Below, piece by piece: positions 1 to 8,434 of a stretch of DNA of 64,000 nucleotides. The stretch is from Schistocephalus solidus (lineage: Eukaryota > Platyhelminthes > Cestoda > Diphyllobothriidea > Diphyllobothriidae). The position numbers were made by a program, and so were the translations under genes. Under the pieces are notes generated by a model. That model made no database searches and had not been told where the DNA came from. It was given only the letters and a program-made list of their open reading frames with translations. The stretch spans positions 124,001 to 188,000 of the forward strand of contig WEDG01000230.1 in assembly GCA_017591395.1 (NCBI GenBank), given 5' to 3'. Each line of letters begins with the position of its first letter. Within the stretch, counting starts at the first letter, position 1.

Positions 1-207
1 TCCGTCGTCTAGTGGCTTGCCAGTGGGTCCGATTGAGTGGACTAGCATCGACAATAAAGACCCTCCCATCGCCAAGAATGGACTTTGCCTTCACAACCCT
101 CCGAATGAAGATTAGGGATCCAGCTCGGAAGAAAGCCTGCGTGACGGCCACTTTCTCGGAGTTTGAGGCCGACTGGGAGACCTCGCCGGCCGATGGAGGT
201 ATGATAG

Positions 208-363
208 TCAGACAGTCCTGCCAGTCTGTTCAGCCTCTACTTCACTTTCGACAGGGCTTTGGTGCTCCAGAGGCGAATCGCCTTTGGCTTCTAATGAAAT
301 AGAATTTCGCTGCCTCCTGTCCGCGAACAAGTCCGGCGCATGCATTGTAGCTCCGGCCTTCAT
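208..363 (-). other. Short open frame of 51 codons, possible exon
   Basis: A minus-strand frame runs from an ATG at 363 to a TGA at 208. It encodes 51 residues with an acidic, Glu/Ser/Pro-rich C-terminal half (for example SPLEHQSPVESEVEAEQ). The composition is more protein-like than the surrounding frames. I recognise no domain and no clear splice sites, and the overlapping plus-strand frame 12-302 is equally open. It could be an exon of a host gene, a decayed transposon piece or chance. Confidence 0.15.
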
Positions 364-1239
364 AGTTTTAACATAGGAAAGCAGTTAAAGTCGTAGGCTT
401 CAGATTATCTCGTAGGGAATGTGTTGTGTGGTTGTGAATGTCTCATAAAGCTGTTTCAGTAATCTACCAGTACTGTTGACTACATACGTGTCATTATTTT
501 TTCGCTCATTATAGTTGATGAAGTTATAGGAGTTGGCAGGTTCTAGGGTACTATCCCTTGTAGTACGGCCTCTATTCATTTTAGCTAAGATTTTTGGCTG
601 GTTCTGAGTGCTTTAGAGAGTACTACGGAGCGTAGTTATTCAACTTCGCTTACCAGGCCTGCAGTCAAAGGTTCTTGGCAGAGTGCTGTATTGCGAAACT
701 TGTATGATGTAAGGCCGTTTAAATTCCTCAAGAAGTAATACTCGTGTACTGTGAAGAATTTGTCGACTGCTAGTAAGTAGTTCATAAATATACACTGAAC
801 CAGATTCACCGGACTCGCGACGCAGGTGCCAGCCAAAGTCCAAGTATCCTTTTCCTACCGATTGTGTGAGGTTGCATGATGCAGATGCCCAGGGTTCTGC
901 TTACCAATGGGCTCCTTAGTATATCGTGTATGCAGGTGTTCCAGTTTTTAATTTTAAACCTGAAGAGTTTTGGTCCGACACCTTACAGAAAGTTAACGCA
1001 TGCGTTTTTGAACAAAGTAAGTAGCCTAACACCAACAAATGGAGTATTTGTGTGCCAAAAAACACAGGGGCACGTTGGTGGTCCACTTAGCAAGGTAATC
1101 TTTCGCAGCTCCACCACTTGATGGCATGATTTTGGCGAAACACCTTTGTAGTTTCTAGCCGGTATCGCTCTTGAGGTTGTGATGAATCGATCTGCATGTA
1201 AATTCACATCCTCAGTATGTGTGTCCCCGTTTTGCTTAT
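364..1239. other. Unassigned stretch
   Basis: Mixed-composition DNA with only short frames on both strands. I see no domain, RNA gene or repeat that I can match elsewhere in the window. Confidence 0.4.
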
Positions 1240-1358
1240 CCTCCTCCTCCTCCCTCCTCCTCCTCCTCCTCCTCCTCCTCCTCCTCCTCCTCCTCCTCCT
1301 CCTCCTCCTCCTCCTCCTCCTCCTCCTCCTCCTCCTCCTCCTCCTCTTCCTCCTCCTC
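1240..1358. repeat. (TCC)n microsatellite
   Basis: Almost pure CCT/TCC trinucleotide tract of about 119 bp with one interruption near 1347. It creates artificial poly-Leu, poly-Pro and poly-Ser frames on the plus strand that should not be read as genes. Confidence 0.97.
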
Positions 1359-1359
1359 G

Positions 1360-2630
1360 TATTTTCCTTTTTATCTTCTTCTTGTCATCACCGCGTATGG
1401 TTTTTATCTACTTCTTCATCGAAACTCTGCAAGGTGTCATTTGGCCTTACAGATACGAATGAGGACGTGTCCATGATATGGCGGAATTTCCTTTTCATTC
1501 ACGGTGGCATGAATGCAGGCCAAAACATCTTCGGAGATGCCTACATTTGTTGTCTGGATGAACAACAGGCAGAGGAGGAAAAGAAGCTACCAGAAGAGAA
1601 TAGTGAAAGGACGAGTTGACGTCAATGAACCACGTCCCCATCGACGAATAACTCTATCCTTTATGCGAAAATCGATGCTGGGACCCTTCGCCCAGGCGTT
1701 CTGGTTTAGTGCTTTTTCCACTATCTTTGCTAGTTTTGCCAACTTGCTGAATATATTAACTGCACTAAGGCATTTAACCGAGAGTTATGCAGACAACAGC
1801 AGGGGGGGATGATTTTGTCAAAGTGTTCTGTTTATGTAAAGTCAACCTCTTCGCAAATACAGTAATATCATTTCTGCTTGCTAGACGGACCTCCAAAAGT
1901 ACTTGAATAGTGAGCTTATTAATGTTGCCTGAATATAGGGTTATAGTCATCCATACTACACACATTTGGGAACATTCTTATCACGTCACAAACTGGATGT
2001 AACATGGTCAACCTCCGACAGTCTAAGGCACCAGAAGTAGTAGCCTAAACGTGTTTTCCATAGCGCATTTTTAAAATGAACATAGAGTATTTCCCTATGG
2101 ACTGCAGTCTACATCCGCAGATGGATGGTTGGCGGAGGGAGTTAGAAGAGAAATCGATGGTTGATATGGGAAGCCGCTGCGCTGTCTTCAGTCTCCAGGA
2201 CGAAGTGTATCCAACCATTGGAACAAGAGGTTCCTTGGTTTGGGGTTTCGGATTCATATCCGGGCGCATCACCAGGGGCGAAGTCCGAGAGTGATATAAA
2301 GGCACGAAGGACTATTCAGTTCATATAATAAGGTTACCACGCAGCCGCATGTTTGCTGATCGTTGGATTGCACTCGAGTGGCCTAGTGTCGGGCTCCCAT
2401 TGCGCGTGTTCGGAATTTTCGCATGATAGTGACTTGACCGGCCACATCTGAGGCCTTAGTGACTCCACCTTCCTCATCAATGACGGCCAATTGCGGGATC
2501 ATTAATTGACAGGCTTGCTCCATCTCATGCCAGACTCGTTGGCGTCCCCGCCGCGTAATTGATCTGTCCGGTGAGAGCTTAGGTTACAAGACTAGGGCGA
2601 AATTGACGTGTTTATTGATTTTTGAATTAC
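1360..2630. other. Unassigned stretch
   Basis: No frame longer than about 100 codons and no recognisable motif. The frames at 1513-1812 and 2045-2305 resemble nothing I know. Confidence 0.4.
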
Positions 2631-2790
2631 GAATGAGATCACAGGTACTAGCTAAAAGCCCAGACCCGTGTTCTGCCGGTATTATGCTGCTGTTTAACAC
2701 ATTGCGAGTGGTCCGGCTCATCAGTGGCTACTCCGGCGTCCTCTGCGGGCTTTCTGGTAGTTACTCCAGTTTGGAAGTTGCTGCTTTTTA
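2630..2790 (-). repeat. Diverged dispersed copy of the satellite (ribozyme) repeat
   Basis: This segment shares the block order of the 352-bp satellite monomer: tactagctaaaagcccaga, then gctgctgt, then cggctcatcagtgg, then ctttctggta and actccag. It is clearly older and more diverged than the array copies and stands alone, so the monomer belongs to a dispersed family that was later amplified in tandem at 4.5-7.5 kb. Confidence 0.75.
2659..2727 (-). ncRNA. Degenerate hammerhead ribozyme in dispersed copy
   Basis: On the minus strand the order is CCA, canonical core CTGATGA, stem II GCCGG paired with CCGGC, then AGAAC where GAAAC is expected, ACGGGTC and TGGG. Stem II differs from the array copies (GCCGA/TCGGC) at both partners, so pairing is preserved. 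The altered GAAA element predicts loss of cleavage. Core residues are from the established hammerhead consensus; function is inferred. Confidence 0.6.
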
Positions 2791-4000
2791 ATTTCCTCGC
2801 GAATTATTCGCTTAATTGAACTAAAGGCATAGACGTAGGCGTTGTCTGAAAAGGATTGACTGCAGGCCTGTGATCCATGGCTCTAGTATCTCATAATGAC
2901 TATCCTTATCGCATTTACGAAGATATTAGCTTCGCTGAGCTTCAAAGTGACCGAGTCATATCGAGAGTGCCACGACATGGAAGTTACCGTCACTGGTGAT
3001 ACGTGTTCGGTCACGAGGATCTGAAATGAAGGACCTCTCTGACGTATTTACCTCGTCCGCAAATGCATTGTATCCGGTAAACAACTGCTTGCGTTTCTTT
3101 ACGGCGGCAGGTTGTTAGTCCTTGTTACTAAGCGTCAAATGAGTACATCCGGCCGAACAACCAAGATGGTAAGCGCACCGGTATTTCGCTGACACCTTTC
3201 GGTATGGCCGTATTTCTAAATGGAGTACCTGCTTTAATTAGTAACCAGTATCAAAATTGATGGCTCGAGCACACCTGCGTTTCGCAGTTAGGTATCAGAT
3301 TGCGCTATTCATGTTGGTGCGATTCAGCATTGTGGGTGATTGAAAGATTTTCCCAAAAATTGCATGTTCCAGTCTTAGAAAGCTTTGCTGAATTTATGAT
3401 TAAGGCAAAAGGATAAACTATAGCCTGTTCAGGTAGTAGATCTGCGTCAATGTTACATTGCACTACTTCTTTAAAAGACGATAGCTTTTGGTCTATACAC
3501 TTGGGTAACAGCCAACGTATGACGAATAACATTTTACATTCTTAAATTCTCAATTTTATTTGCCTTAAATCTCATGGAAATTTGTAAAAATATTCCCGAG
3601 GTTATGGTGGCAGAAAAGTTGGAAGTATTTGACTGCTCCTGTGTTACACTTTATACATCTACAATAAGTTGCATTAAATGTCTACTTTTATATAGTTAGT
3701 AGGTAAACGAATCGACTTAAATGGAGAGTGGTCGATGCTCATGATTCAATTAAAAGGCAACCAAATCTTTGCTGAGCTGCCACTAGTATTTGGTCTATTA
3801 AGAAATTTTCAGGAGGATATGCAAGGGTATTTGGGCACCATTAAGTGAATCTTTATTTAACTAGCTAACATGCTAATATTTAGGACTTCTGGCCAGTTTT
3901 ATGGAAACTCATGAAGCCAGTTTATCTGGATGCATGTGGTAAACCTGAGCATTTACTTGTGAAAAAATCTAAAGTAGAAGACTTTGGAGAAGAGAAGGGT
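2791..4000. other. Unassigned AT-rich stretch
   Basis: No supported gene. The minus-strand frame at 3305-3532 (75 codons) has no recognisable domain. Confidence 0.4.
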
Positions 4001-4004
4001 GGTT

Positions 4005-4145
4005 AGCTGCGGACAGAAAGCACACAGGAACACCGGGGACCCGCTGATGAGTCGAATCCCTCGCAGCTGTTGCATGCAGCGGCAGAATGCCGGCAAAACC
4101 TGTGCCTGGGCTTTGAGCTAGTACCTGCGCAACATAAGCATTAGA
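4005..4145 (+). repeat. Diverged dispersed copy of the satellite repeat, inverted relative to the array
   Basis: The plus strand here matches the minus strand of the satellite monomer: gggacccgctgatgag, gaatccctcgcagctg, ggcagaatgccggc, cctgggctttgagctagtac. It is an old solitary copy about 0.35 kb before the array. Confidence 0.75.
4040..4110 (+). ncRNA. Degenerate hammerhead ribozyme in dispersed copy
   Basis: Plus-strand order: CCCG (stem I), CTGATGA at 4044-4050, GTCGA opposite CCGGC (stem II with one wobble and one mismatch), AAAAC in place of GAAAC, a changed helix III and TGGG (stem I). The core heptamer is canonical, but the G12 to A change and the lost GUC site predict inactivity. 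It supports CTGATGA as the ancestral core of the family. Confidence 0.55.
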
Positions 4146-4467
4146 GGCTTACCAGCAATTATCTTGACCACCGAGACAGTTAATGACATCTGATGAACTT
4201 TAACGTGAATTAACTCTCCGGATTTATCACTAGGAGAAGCCCAAAGGCGTAGTCTATGTTCTGAACTTGGAATTACAGACTGTAAGTCAAAGTACAGCAG
4301 GGACCGTGAATACCGAGCTAGTTACTACCCTCTGATAAATTTTAACTTGAAATAACTGCCCACCATAGTATTAAGTGTACTGCAGCATTGAGCATCTGAG
4401 GAGATACTGATAACTGTGGCTAAACTAGTCGAACCACTGAGTGTACTTCTGTTTTTCAACAGCATTA
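4146..4467. other. Short imperfect direct repeat, otherwise unassigned
   Basis: Two related blocks near 4180-4240 and 4320-4380 share the pattern gttaatgacatctgatgaac / gttactaccctctgataaat followed by tttaac, tgaa and taact. This may be an old duplication; no function is visible. Confidence 0.3.
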
Positions 4468-4493
4468 ATATATATATATATATATATATATAT
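4468..4493. repeat. (TA)n microsatellite
   Basis: Simple TA dinucleotide run at the left edge of the satellite. Similar TA runs occur inside the array at 4788-4803 and 5170-5243, apparently where monomers are truncated. Confidence 0.9.
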
Positions 4494-4608
4494 GGCAAAG
4501 ACGTTATACCGTACTTCCGACATAGATACTAGCTATTATCTAGATACTATTAGCTAGATACTAGCTAGTATATATATCGGAAGTACGGTATAATGTCTTT
4601 GCCATATA
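4489..4608. repeat. Inverted repeat (hairpin) at left edge of satellite
   Basis: Arm 4489-4520 (tatatggcaaagac through cttccga) is repeated in reverse complement at 4577-4608 with one mismatch, around a 56-bp AT-rich spacer of gatactagct-like words. The right arm runs on into an inverted monomer portion to about 4790, so this is a junction of two opposite-facing copies. Confidence 0.9.
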
Positions 4609-4849
4609 AGATTAATACTACTTGTAGTACTACTTGTTTATAGAATGGGCATTACGTGGTTATTCCACAGTGGTTGATTGTCTTCGACCCAAATGTTCAT
4701 TGAAATTTCGGATCTGACCTAAAAACATGTCCGAATCACCTGACTCCACGTCCTGCACTTAATAATTTCAGAAATTATTAACCCGATATATATATATATA
4801 TATGGCAAAGACGTTATACCGTACTTCCGACATAGATACTAGCTAAAAG

Positions 4850-4919
4850 CCCAGACACGTGTTTCGCCGATGTTTCTGCTGCTGTGACACAGCAACGAGG
4901 GGTTCGGCTCCTCAGTGGG
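4850..4919 (-). ncRNA. Type I hammerhead ribozyme, satellite copy 1 (core intact)
   Basis: Minus strand 5' to 3': stem I CCCA (4919-4916), CTGAGGA (4915-4909) fitting CUGANGA, stem II GCCGA (4908-4904), an internal hairpin region, stem II TCGGC (4870-4866), GAAA (4865-4862), palindrome CACGTG (4861-4856), TC with the predicted cut after GUC, then stem I TGGG (4853-4850). Beyond the 4-bp stem I an AGC/GCT helix is possible across an internal loop. Helix III (ACACGTGT) is self-complementary, so the active form may be a dimer, as known for other short-helix-III hammerheads. Catalysis is inferred. Confidence 0.85.
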
Positions 4920-5134
4920 TCCCCCAGCGTTCTCTATGCGGTTTCTGGTATATGGACTCCAGAGAATAATCGGAAATAATTTCTGAAATTGTAGAGTGCA
5001 GGACATGGATCGGTTATCGAGACTATGACTTTAGGGTCAGACCAAAATTTCAATATTTGGTACGGGAAAGTAATATGAATCTTATATGGCAAAGACGTTA
5101 TACCGTACTTCCGACATAGATACTAGCTAAAAAG

Positions 5135-5155
5135 CCCAGACACGTGTTTCGCCGA
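5135..5155 (-). ncRNA. Truncated hammerhead, satellite copy 2
   Basis: Only the 3' half survives (TCGGC, GAAA, CACGTG, GUC and TGGG in minus-strand order). The 5' half, including CTGAGGA, is replaced by the (TA)n run starting at 5170. It is predicted to be inactive. Confidence 0.8.
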
Positions 5156-5166
5156 TGTTTCTGCTG

Positions 5167-5169
<3 letters not shown>

Positions 5170-5243
<74 letters not shown>
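5170..5243. repeat. (TA)n microsatellite inside the satellite
   Basis: About 74 bp of TA with one CA interruption. It joins a truncated monomer (from 5086) to the next full monomer (from 5244). Confidence 0.95.
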
Positions 5244-5244
<1 letters not shown>

Positions 5245-5290
5245 GACAAAGACGTTATACCGTACTTCCGACATAGATACTAGCTAAAAG

Positions 5291-5362
5291 CCCAGACACG
5301 TGTTTCGCCGATGTTTCTGCTGCTGTGTGACACAGCAACGAGGGGTTCGGCTCCTCAGTGGG
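5291..5362 (-). ncRNA. Type I hammerhead ribozyme, satellite copy 3 (core intact)
   Basis: All core elements match the consensus of the array: CCCA, CTGAGGA, GCCGA, TCGGC, GAAA, CACGTG, GUC and TGGG. The stem II extension holds a TGCTGTG/CACAGCA hairpin with a TCA loop. This is the cleanest copy together with 4850-4919. Confidence 0.87.
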
Positions 5363-5642
5363 TCCCCCAGCGTTCTCTATGCGGTTTCTGGTATATGGAC
5401 TCCAGAGAATAATCGGGTAAATAATTTCTGAAATTATTGGGCGCAGGACATGGAGTCAGATGCTTCGGACATGACACTAGGGTCAGACCCGAAATTTCAA
5501 TGAACATTTGGGTCGAAGACAATCAACCACTGTGGAATAACCACGTAATGCCCATTCTACAAACAAGTAGTACTACAAGTAGTATGAATCTTATATGACA
5601 AAGACGTTATACCGTACTTCCGACATAGATACTAGCTAAAAG

Positions 5643-5713
5643 CCCAGACACGTGTTTCGCCGATGTTTCTGCTGCTGTGTGACATAGCAACGAGGAGTTC
5701 GGCTCTCAGTGGG
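5643..5713 (-). ncRNA. Hammerhead, satellite copy 4 (core deletion)
   Basis: Scaffold as in the other copies, but the core reads CTGAGA instead of CTGAGGA (one base lost near 5704-5707). GAAA, helix III and GUC are intact. Loss of a core residue predicts no cleavage. Confidence 0.75.
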
Positions 5714-5994
5714 TCCCCAGCGTTCTCTATGCGGTTTCTGGTATATGGACTCCAGAGAATAATCGGGTAAATAATTTCTGAAATTATTGAGCGCAGGACA
5801 TGGAGTCAGGTGCTTCGGACATGACTTTTTAGGGTCAGACCCGAAATTTCAATGAACATTTGGGTCGAAGACAATCAACCACTGTGGAATAACCACGTAA
5901 TGCCCATTCTACAAACAAGTAGTACTACAAGTAGTATGAATCTTATATGACAAAGACGTTATACCGTACTTCCGACATAGATACTAGCTAAAAG

Positions 5995-6066
5995 CCCAGA
6001 CACGTGTTTCGCCGATGTTTCTGCTGCTGTGTGACACAGCAACGAGGGGTTCGGCTCCTCAGTGGT
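5995..6066 (-). ncRNA. Type I hammerhead ribozyme, satellite copy 5 (core intact)
   Basis: CTGAGGA, GCCGA/TCGGC, GAAA, CACGTG and GUC are intact. One G is missing next to the core on the plus strand (agtggtcccc), so stem I has three rather than four perfect pairs beside the cut site. Confidence 0.82.
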
Positions 6067-6349
6067 CCCCTAAGCGTTCTCTATGCGGTTTCTGGTATAT
6101 GGACTCCAGAGAATAATCGGGTAAATAATTTCTGAAATTATTGAGCGCAGGACATGGAGTCAGGTGCTTCGGACATGACTTTTTAGGGGTCAGACCCGAA
6201 ATTTCAATGAACATTTGGGTCGAAGACAATCAACCACTGTGGAATAACGTAATGCCCATTCTACAAAACAAGAGTAGTACTACAAGTAGTATGAATCGTA
6301 TATGACAAAGACGTTATACCGTACTTCCGACATAGATACTAGCTAAAAG

Positions 6350-6420
6350 CCCAGACACGTGTTTTCGCCGATGTTTCTGCTGCTGTGACACAGCAACGAG
6401 GGGTTCGGCTCCTCAGTGGG
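6350..6420 (-). ncRNA. Hammerhead, satellite copy 6 (extra A in GAAA)
   Basis: Core CTGAGGA and both stems are intact, but the GAAA element reads GAAAA because of a one-base insertion at 6361-6365. The insertion breaks spacing between stem II and helix III, so activity is doubtful. Confidence 0.75.
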
Positions 6421-6714
6421 TCCCCAGCGTTCTCTATGCGGTTTCTGGTATATGGACTCCAGAGAATAATCGGGTAAATAATTTCTGAAATTATTGAGCG
6501 CAGGACATGGAGTCAGGTGCTTCGGACATGACTTTTTAGGGTCCAGACCCGAAATTTCAATGAACATTTGGGTCGAAGACAATCCCAACCACTGTGGAAT
6601 AACCACGTAATGCCCATTCTACAAACAAGTAGTACTACAAGTAGTATGAATCTTATATGACAAAGACGTTATACCGTACTTCCGACATAGATACTAGCTA
6701 AAAGCCCAGACACG

Positions 6715-6775
6715 TGTTTTGCCGATGTTTCTGCTGCTGTGTGACACAGCAACGAGGGTTCGGCTCCTTAGTGGG
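6715..6775 (-). ncRNA. Hammerhead, satellite copy 7 (two core substitutions)
   Basis: The core reads CTAAGGA (G5 to A) and the second element reads AAAA (G12 to A); stem II pairing GCCGA/TCGGC is unchanged. Both altered positions are invariant in the hammerhead consensus, so the copy should be dead. Confidence 0.78.
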
Positions 6776-7058
6776 TCCCCAGCGTTCTCTATGCGGTTTC
6801 TGCATATATGGACTCCAGAGAATAATCGGGTAAATAATTTCGAAATTATTGAGCGCAGGACATGGAGTCAGGTGCTTCGGACATGACTTTTTAGGGTCAG
6901 ACCCGAAATTTCAATGAACATTTGGGTCGAAGACAATCAACCACTGTGGAATAACCACGTAATGCCCATTCTACAAACAAGTAGTACTACAAGTAGTATG
7001 AATCTTATATGACAAAGACGTTATACCGTACTTCCGACACATAGATACTAGCTAAAAG

Positions 7059-7133
7059 CCCAGACACGTGTTTCGCCGATGTTTCTGCTGCTGTGGCAGG
7101 CACAGCAACAGAGAGTTTCAGCTCCTCAGTGGG
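7059..7133 (-). ncRNA. Type I hammerhead ribozyme, satellite copy 8 (core intact, stem II wobble)
   Basis: CTGAGGA, GAAA, CACGTG, GUC and CCCA/TGGG are all present. Stem II reads GCTGA opposite TCGGC, in which the changed base forms a U-G wobble, so the helix is retained. This copy is more diverged elsewhere in the monomer. Confidence 0.8.
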
Positions 7134-7254
7134 TCCCCCAGCGTTCTCTATGCGGTTTCTGGTATATGGACTCCAGAGAATAATCCGGGTAAATAATTTC
7201 GCAGAATTATTGGGCGCAGGACATGCGCTAAAAGGTCAGTGCTTCGGACGACTT

Positions 7255-7545
7255 TTGGGGGAGCCGAACCCCTCGTACATGCTGTGCACACGGCAGCGAA
7301 ACATCGGCGAGGCTTACGTGTCTGGGCTTTTAGCTAAAAGTATCTATGTCCGGAAGTGCGGTGCAGCGTCTTTTGTCATATAAGATTCCTTTTACTTGCG
7401 GCGACTTACTGTTGTCGGCGATACATAATGTCCACAGTGGTTGATATCTTCGACAAAATGTCGCTGGCTGGTCGCTAAAAGTCGTGATCACGAAACGCCT
7501 GAACGCTGCGCGCAATAATTTCGAGTGTATTGCCGGTCCGATCCG
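7255..7545 (+). repeat. Inverted, diverged terminal copy of the satellite monomer
   Basis: The plus strand here follows the minus strand of the monomer: gagccgaacccctcgta, aaacatcggcgag, cgtgtctgggcttttagc, tatctatgtccggaagt, gtcttttgtcatataagatt, then blocks like ccacagtggttgat and caataatttc. Ribozyme core and GAAA are both damaged. It closes the array opposite the inverted partial copy on the left. Confidence 0.8.
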
Positions 7546-7670
7546 CAGATCGTCTACTTCCTGAAATACATGGCGCGGCTGCGACCAGGCTAAGTTGCTG
7601 TGTCACTCTGGCGCTGCTCGATTATGGCTGTCTGACACAACTGATATTGTCTGTTTCGTCTACTCTACAT

Positions 7671-7675
<5 letters not shown>

Positions 7676-7706
<31 letters not shown>
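7676..7706. repeat. (TA)n microsatellite
   Basis: TA run between the satellite's inverted end copy and the PLE fragment. Confidence 0.95.
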
Positions 7707-7707
<1 letters not shown>

Positions 7708-7779
7708 AAAAACAGGCATCCCAAGATATTCAAAGAAAAGACGAAATTCTTTGGGGAAAAAAATCGAAACATTAATGCG

Positions 7780-8360
7780 TAAATTTTTCGAGACTGGTCC
7801 CCCAGCTCGTCTTCAGACTACGGGCAGTGTACAGGAACAATTAATCAATTAACCATGTTAAACAAAGGATTCTGAGATTGGGCAAAAATCCGAACCAATA
7901 GGCTTTGAGTGTATTTCGTCATCCCGTCGTGATTGGTTTTGGGCGTTTGAATTTTTTTCTTTAACGATTTTTGTATGTGGCATCCAAATCGATATGCCGG
8001 TTGATGCATGCCTCATCTGAGTGCATTGCTTCCAGGAATTCACGGCCTTTTTCTGATTGGGCAGATGCCAACAATCCGTGTATTCTCCCATGCAAATTTA
8101 TGTCCGGTTTCCAGTGTATGCATAGCCACTTGGGATAAATGGTCTCGTCTTCTAACCGCCAACTGATGTTCGTGTAGGCGGGTTGAGACAGATTTCCCAG
8201 TTTGGCCACAATAAACGGCATTACAACTGGAACATGGAATTTTGTAGACAACACCTTTTTTATCAAGGTAGCTAACCCTGTCCTTAGGGTGTACAAGCTG
8301 TGAGCGTAAAGTAGATGTAGGGTGGTGTGCTACTTGTATCTGGTGTTTTTTAAGCAGCAC
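7780..8360 (-). pseudogene. PLE family A fragment: GIY-YIG endonuclease domain, frameshifted
   Basis: The minus strand encodes the C-terminal end of a Penelope-like retroelement. The frame 8360-8040 contains VYKIPCSSC, YCGQTGKS and RLHEHQ, the Cys pair and GIY-YIG core with the downstream Arg and Glu-His typical of PLE endonucleases, then TLETGHKFAWENTRIVG. The sequence continues in other frames with REFLEAMHSDEACINRHIDLDATYK, so at least one frameshift near 8050-8090 breaks it. No RT domain is attached. The 3' end near 7786-7816 carries a hammerhead-like core. Relatives lie at 17440-17850 and 51746-52320. Known PLEs pair RT with GIY-YIG; this is a dead 3' remnant. Confidence 0.85.
7786..7816 (-). 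ncRNA. Hammerhead-like motif at PLE A 3' end
   Basis: The minus strand reads CTGAAGA (7816-7810), then a GAGCTGG/CCAG-CTC helix with one bulge, then GAAA (7789-7786). One extra C lies between core and helix, and I find no good stem I, so it is at best a degenerate hammerhead. PLEs are known to carry hammerheads in their terminal regions. Confidence 0.4.
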
Positions 8361-8424
8361 ACCACCTTACATCCACTTTACGCTCACAGCTTGTACACCC
8401 TAAGGACAGGGTTAGCTACCTTGA
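8263..8424. repeat. Inverted repeat at the 5' edge of PLE A fragment
   Basis: Arm 8263-8331 (coding portion of the PLE) reappears in reverse complement at 8357-8424 with only a couple of mismatches, around a spacer of about 25 bp. The plus-facing arm stops at ccttga near 8424, so it is a short inverted partial copy joined to the longer minus-facing one. Such inverted partial copies are known for PLEs. Confidence 0.92.
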
Positions 8425-8434
8425 TATATAGTAG

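Larger units (their letters stand above)
4489..7545. repeat. Tandem satellite, monomer about 352 bp, ribozyme-bearing
   Basis: Head-to-tail copies begin with gacaaagacgttatacc near 4804, 5086 (truncated), 5244, 5596, 5948, 6303, 6658 and 7010; full spacings are 352-355 bp. Internal copies are nearly identical, differing mainly by single-base indels, so the expansion or homogenisation is recent. The left edge holds an inverted partial copy (4577-4790) and the right edge a more diverged inverted copy (7255-7545). Every full monomer carries a hammerhead on the minus strand. Frames inside the array have no protein signature. Size, tandem layout and ribozyme recall the Sm-alpha repeat of schistosomes, but I claim no homology. 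Confidence 0.95.

Noticed and set aside
1179..1619. Poly-Leu, poly-Pro and poly-Ser frames
   Set aside because: Produced by the (TCC)n tract; no sequence outside the tract looks coding.
7093..7383. 96-codon frame in the last satellite monomer
   Set aside because: Not conserved in the other near-identical monomers and without a domain.
4489..7545. CRISPR-like array
   Set aside because: Units are 352 bp and contiguous, with no short repeat-spacer pattern; this is a eukaryotic satellite.
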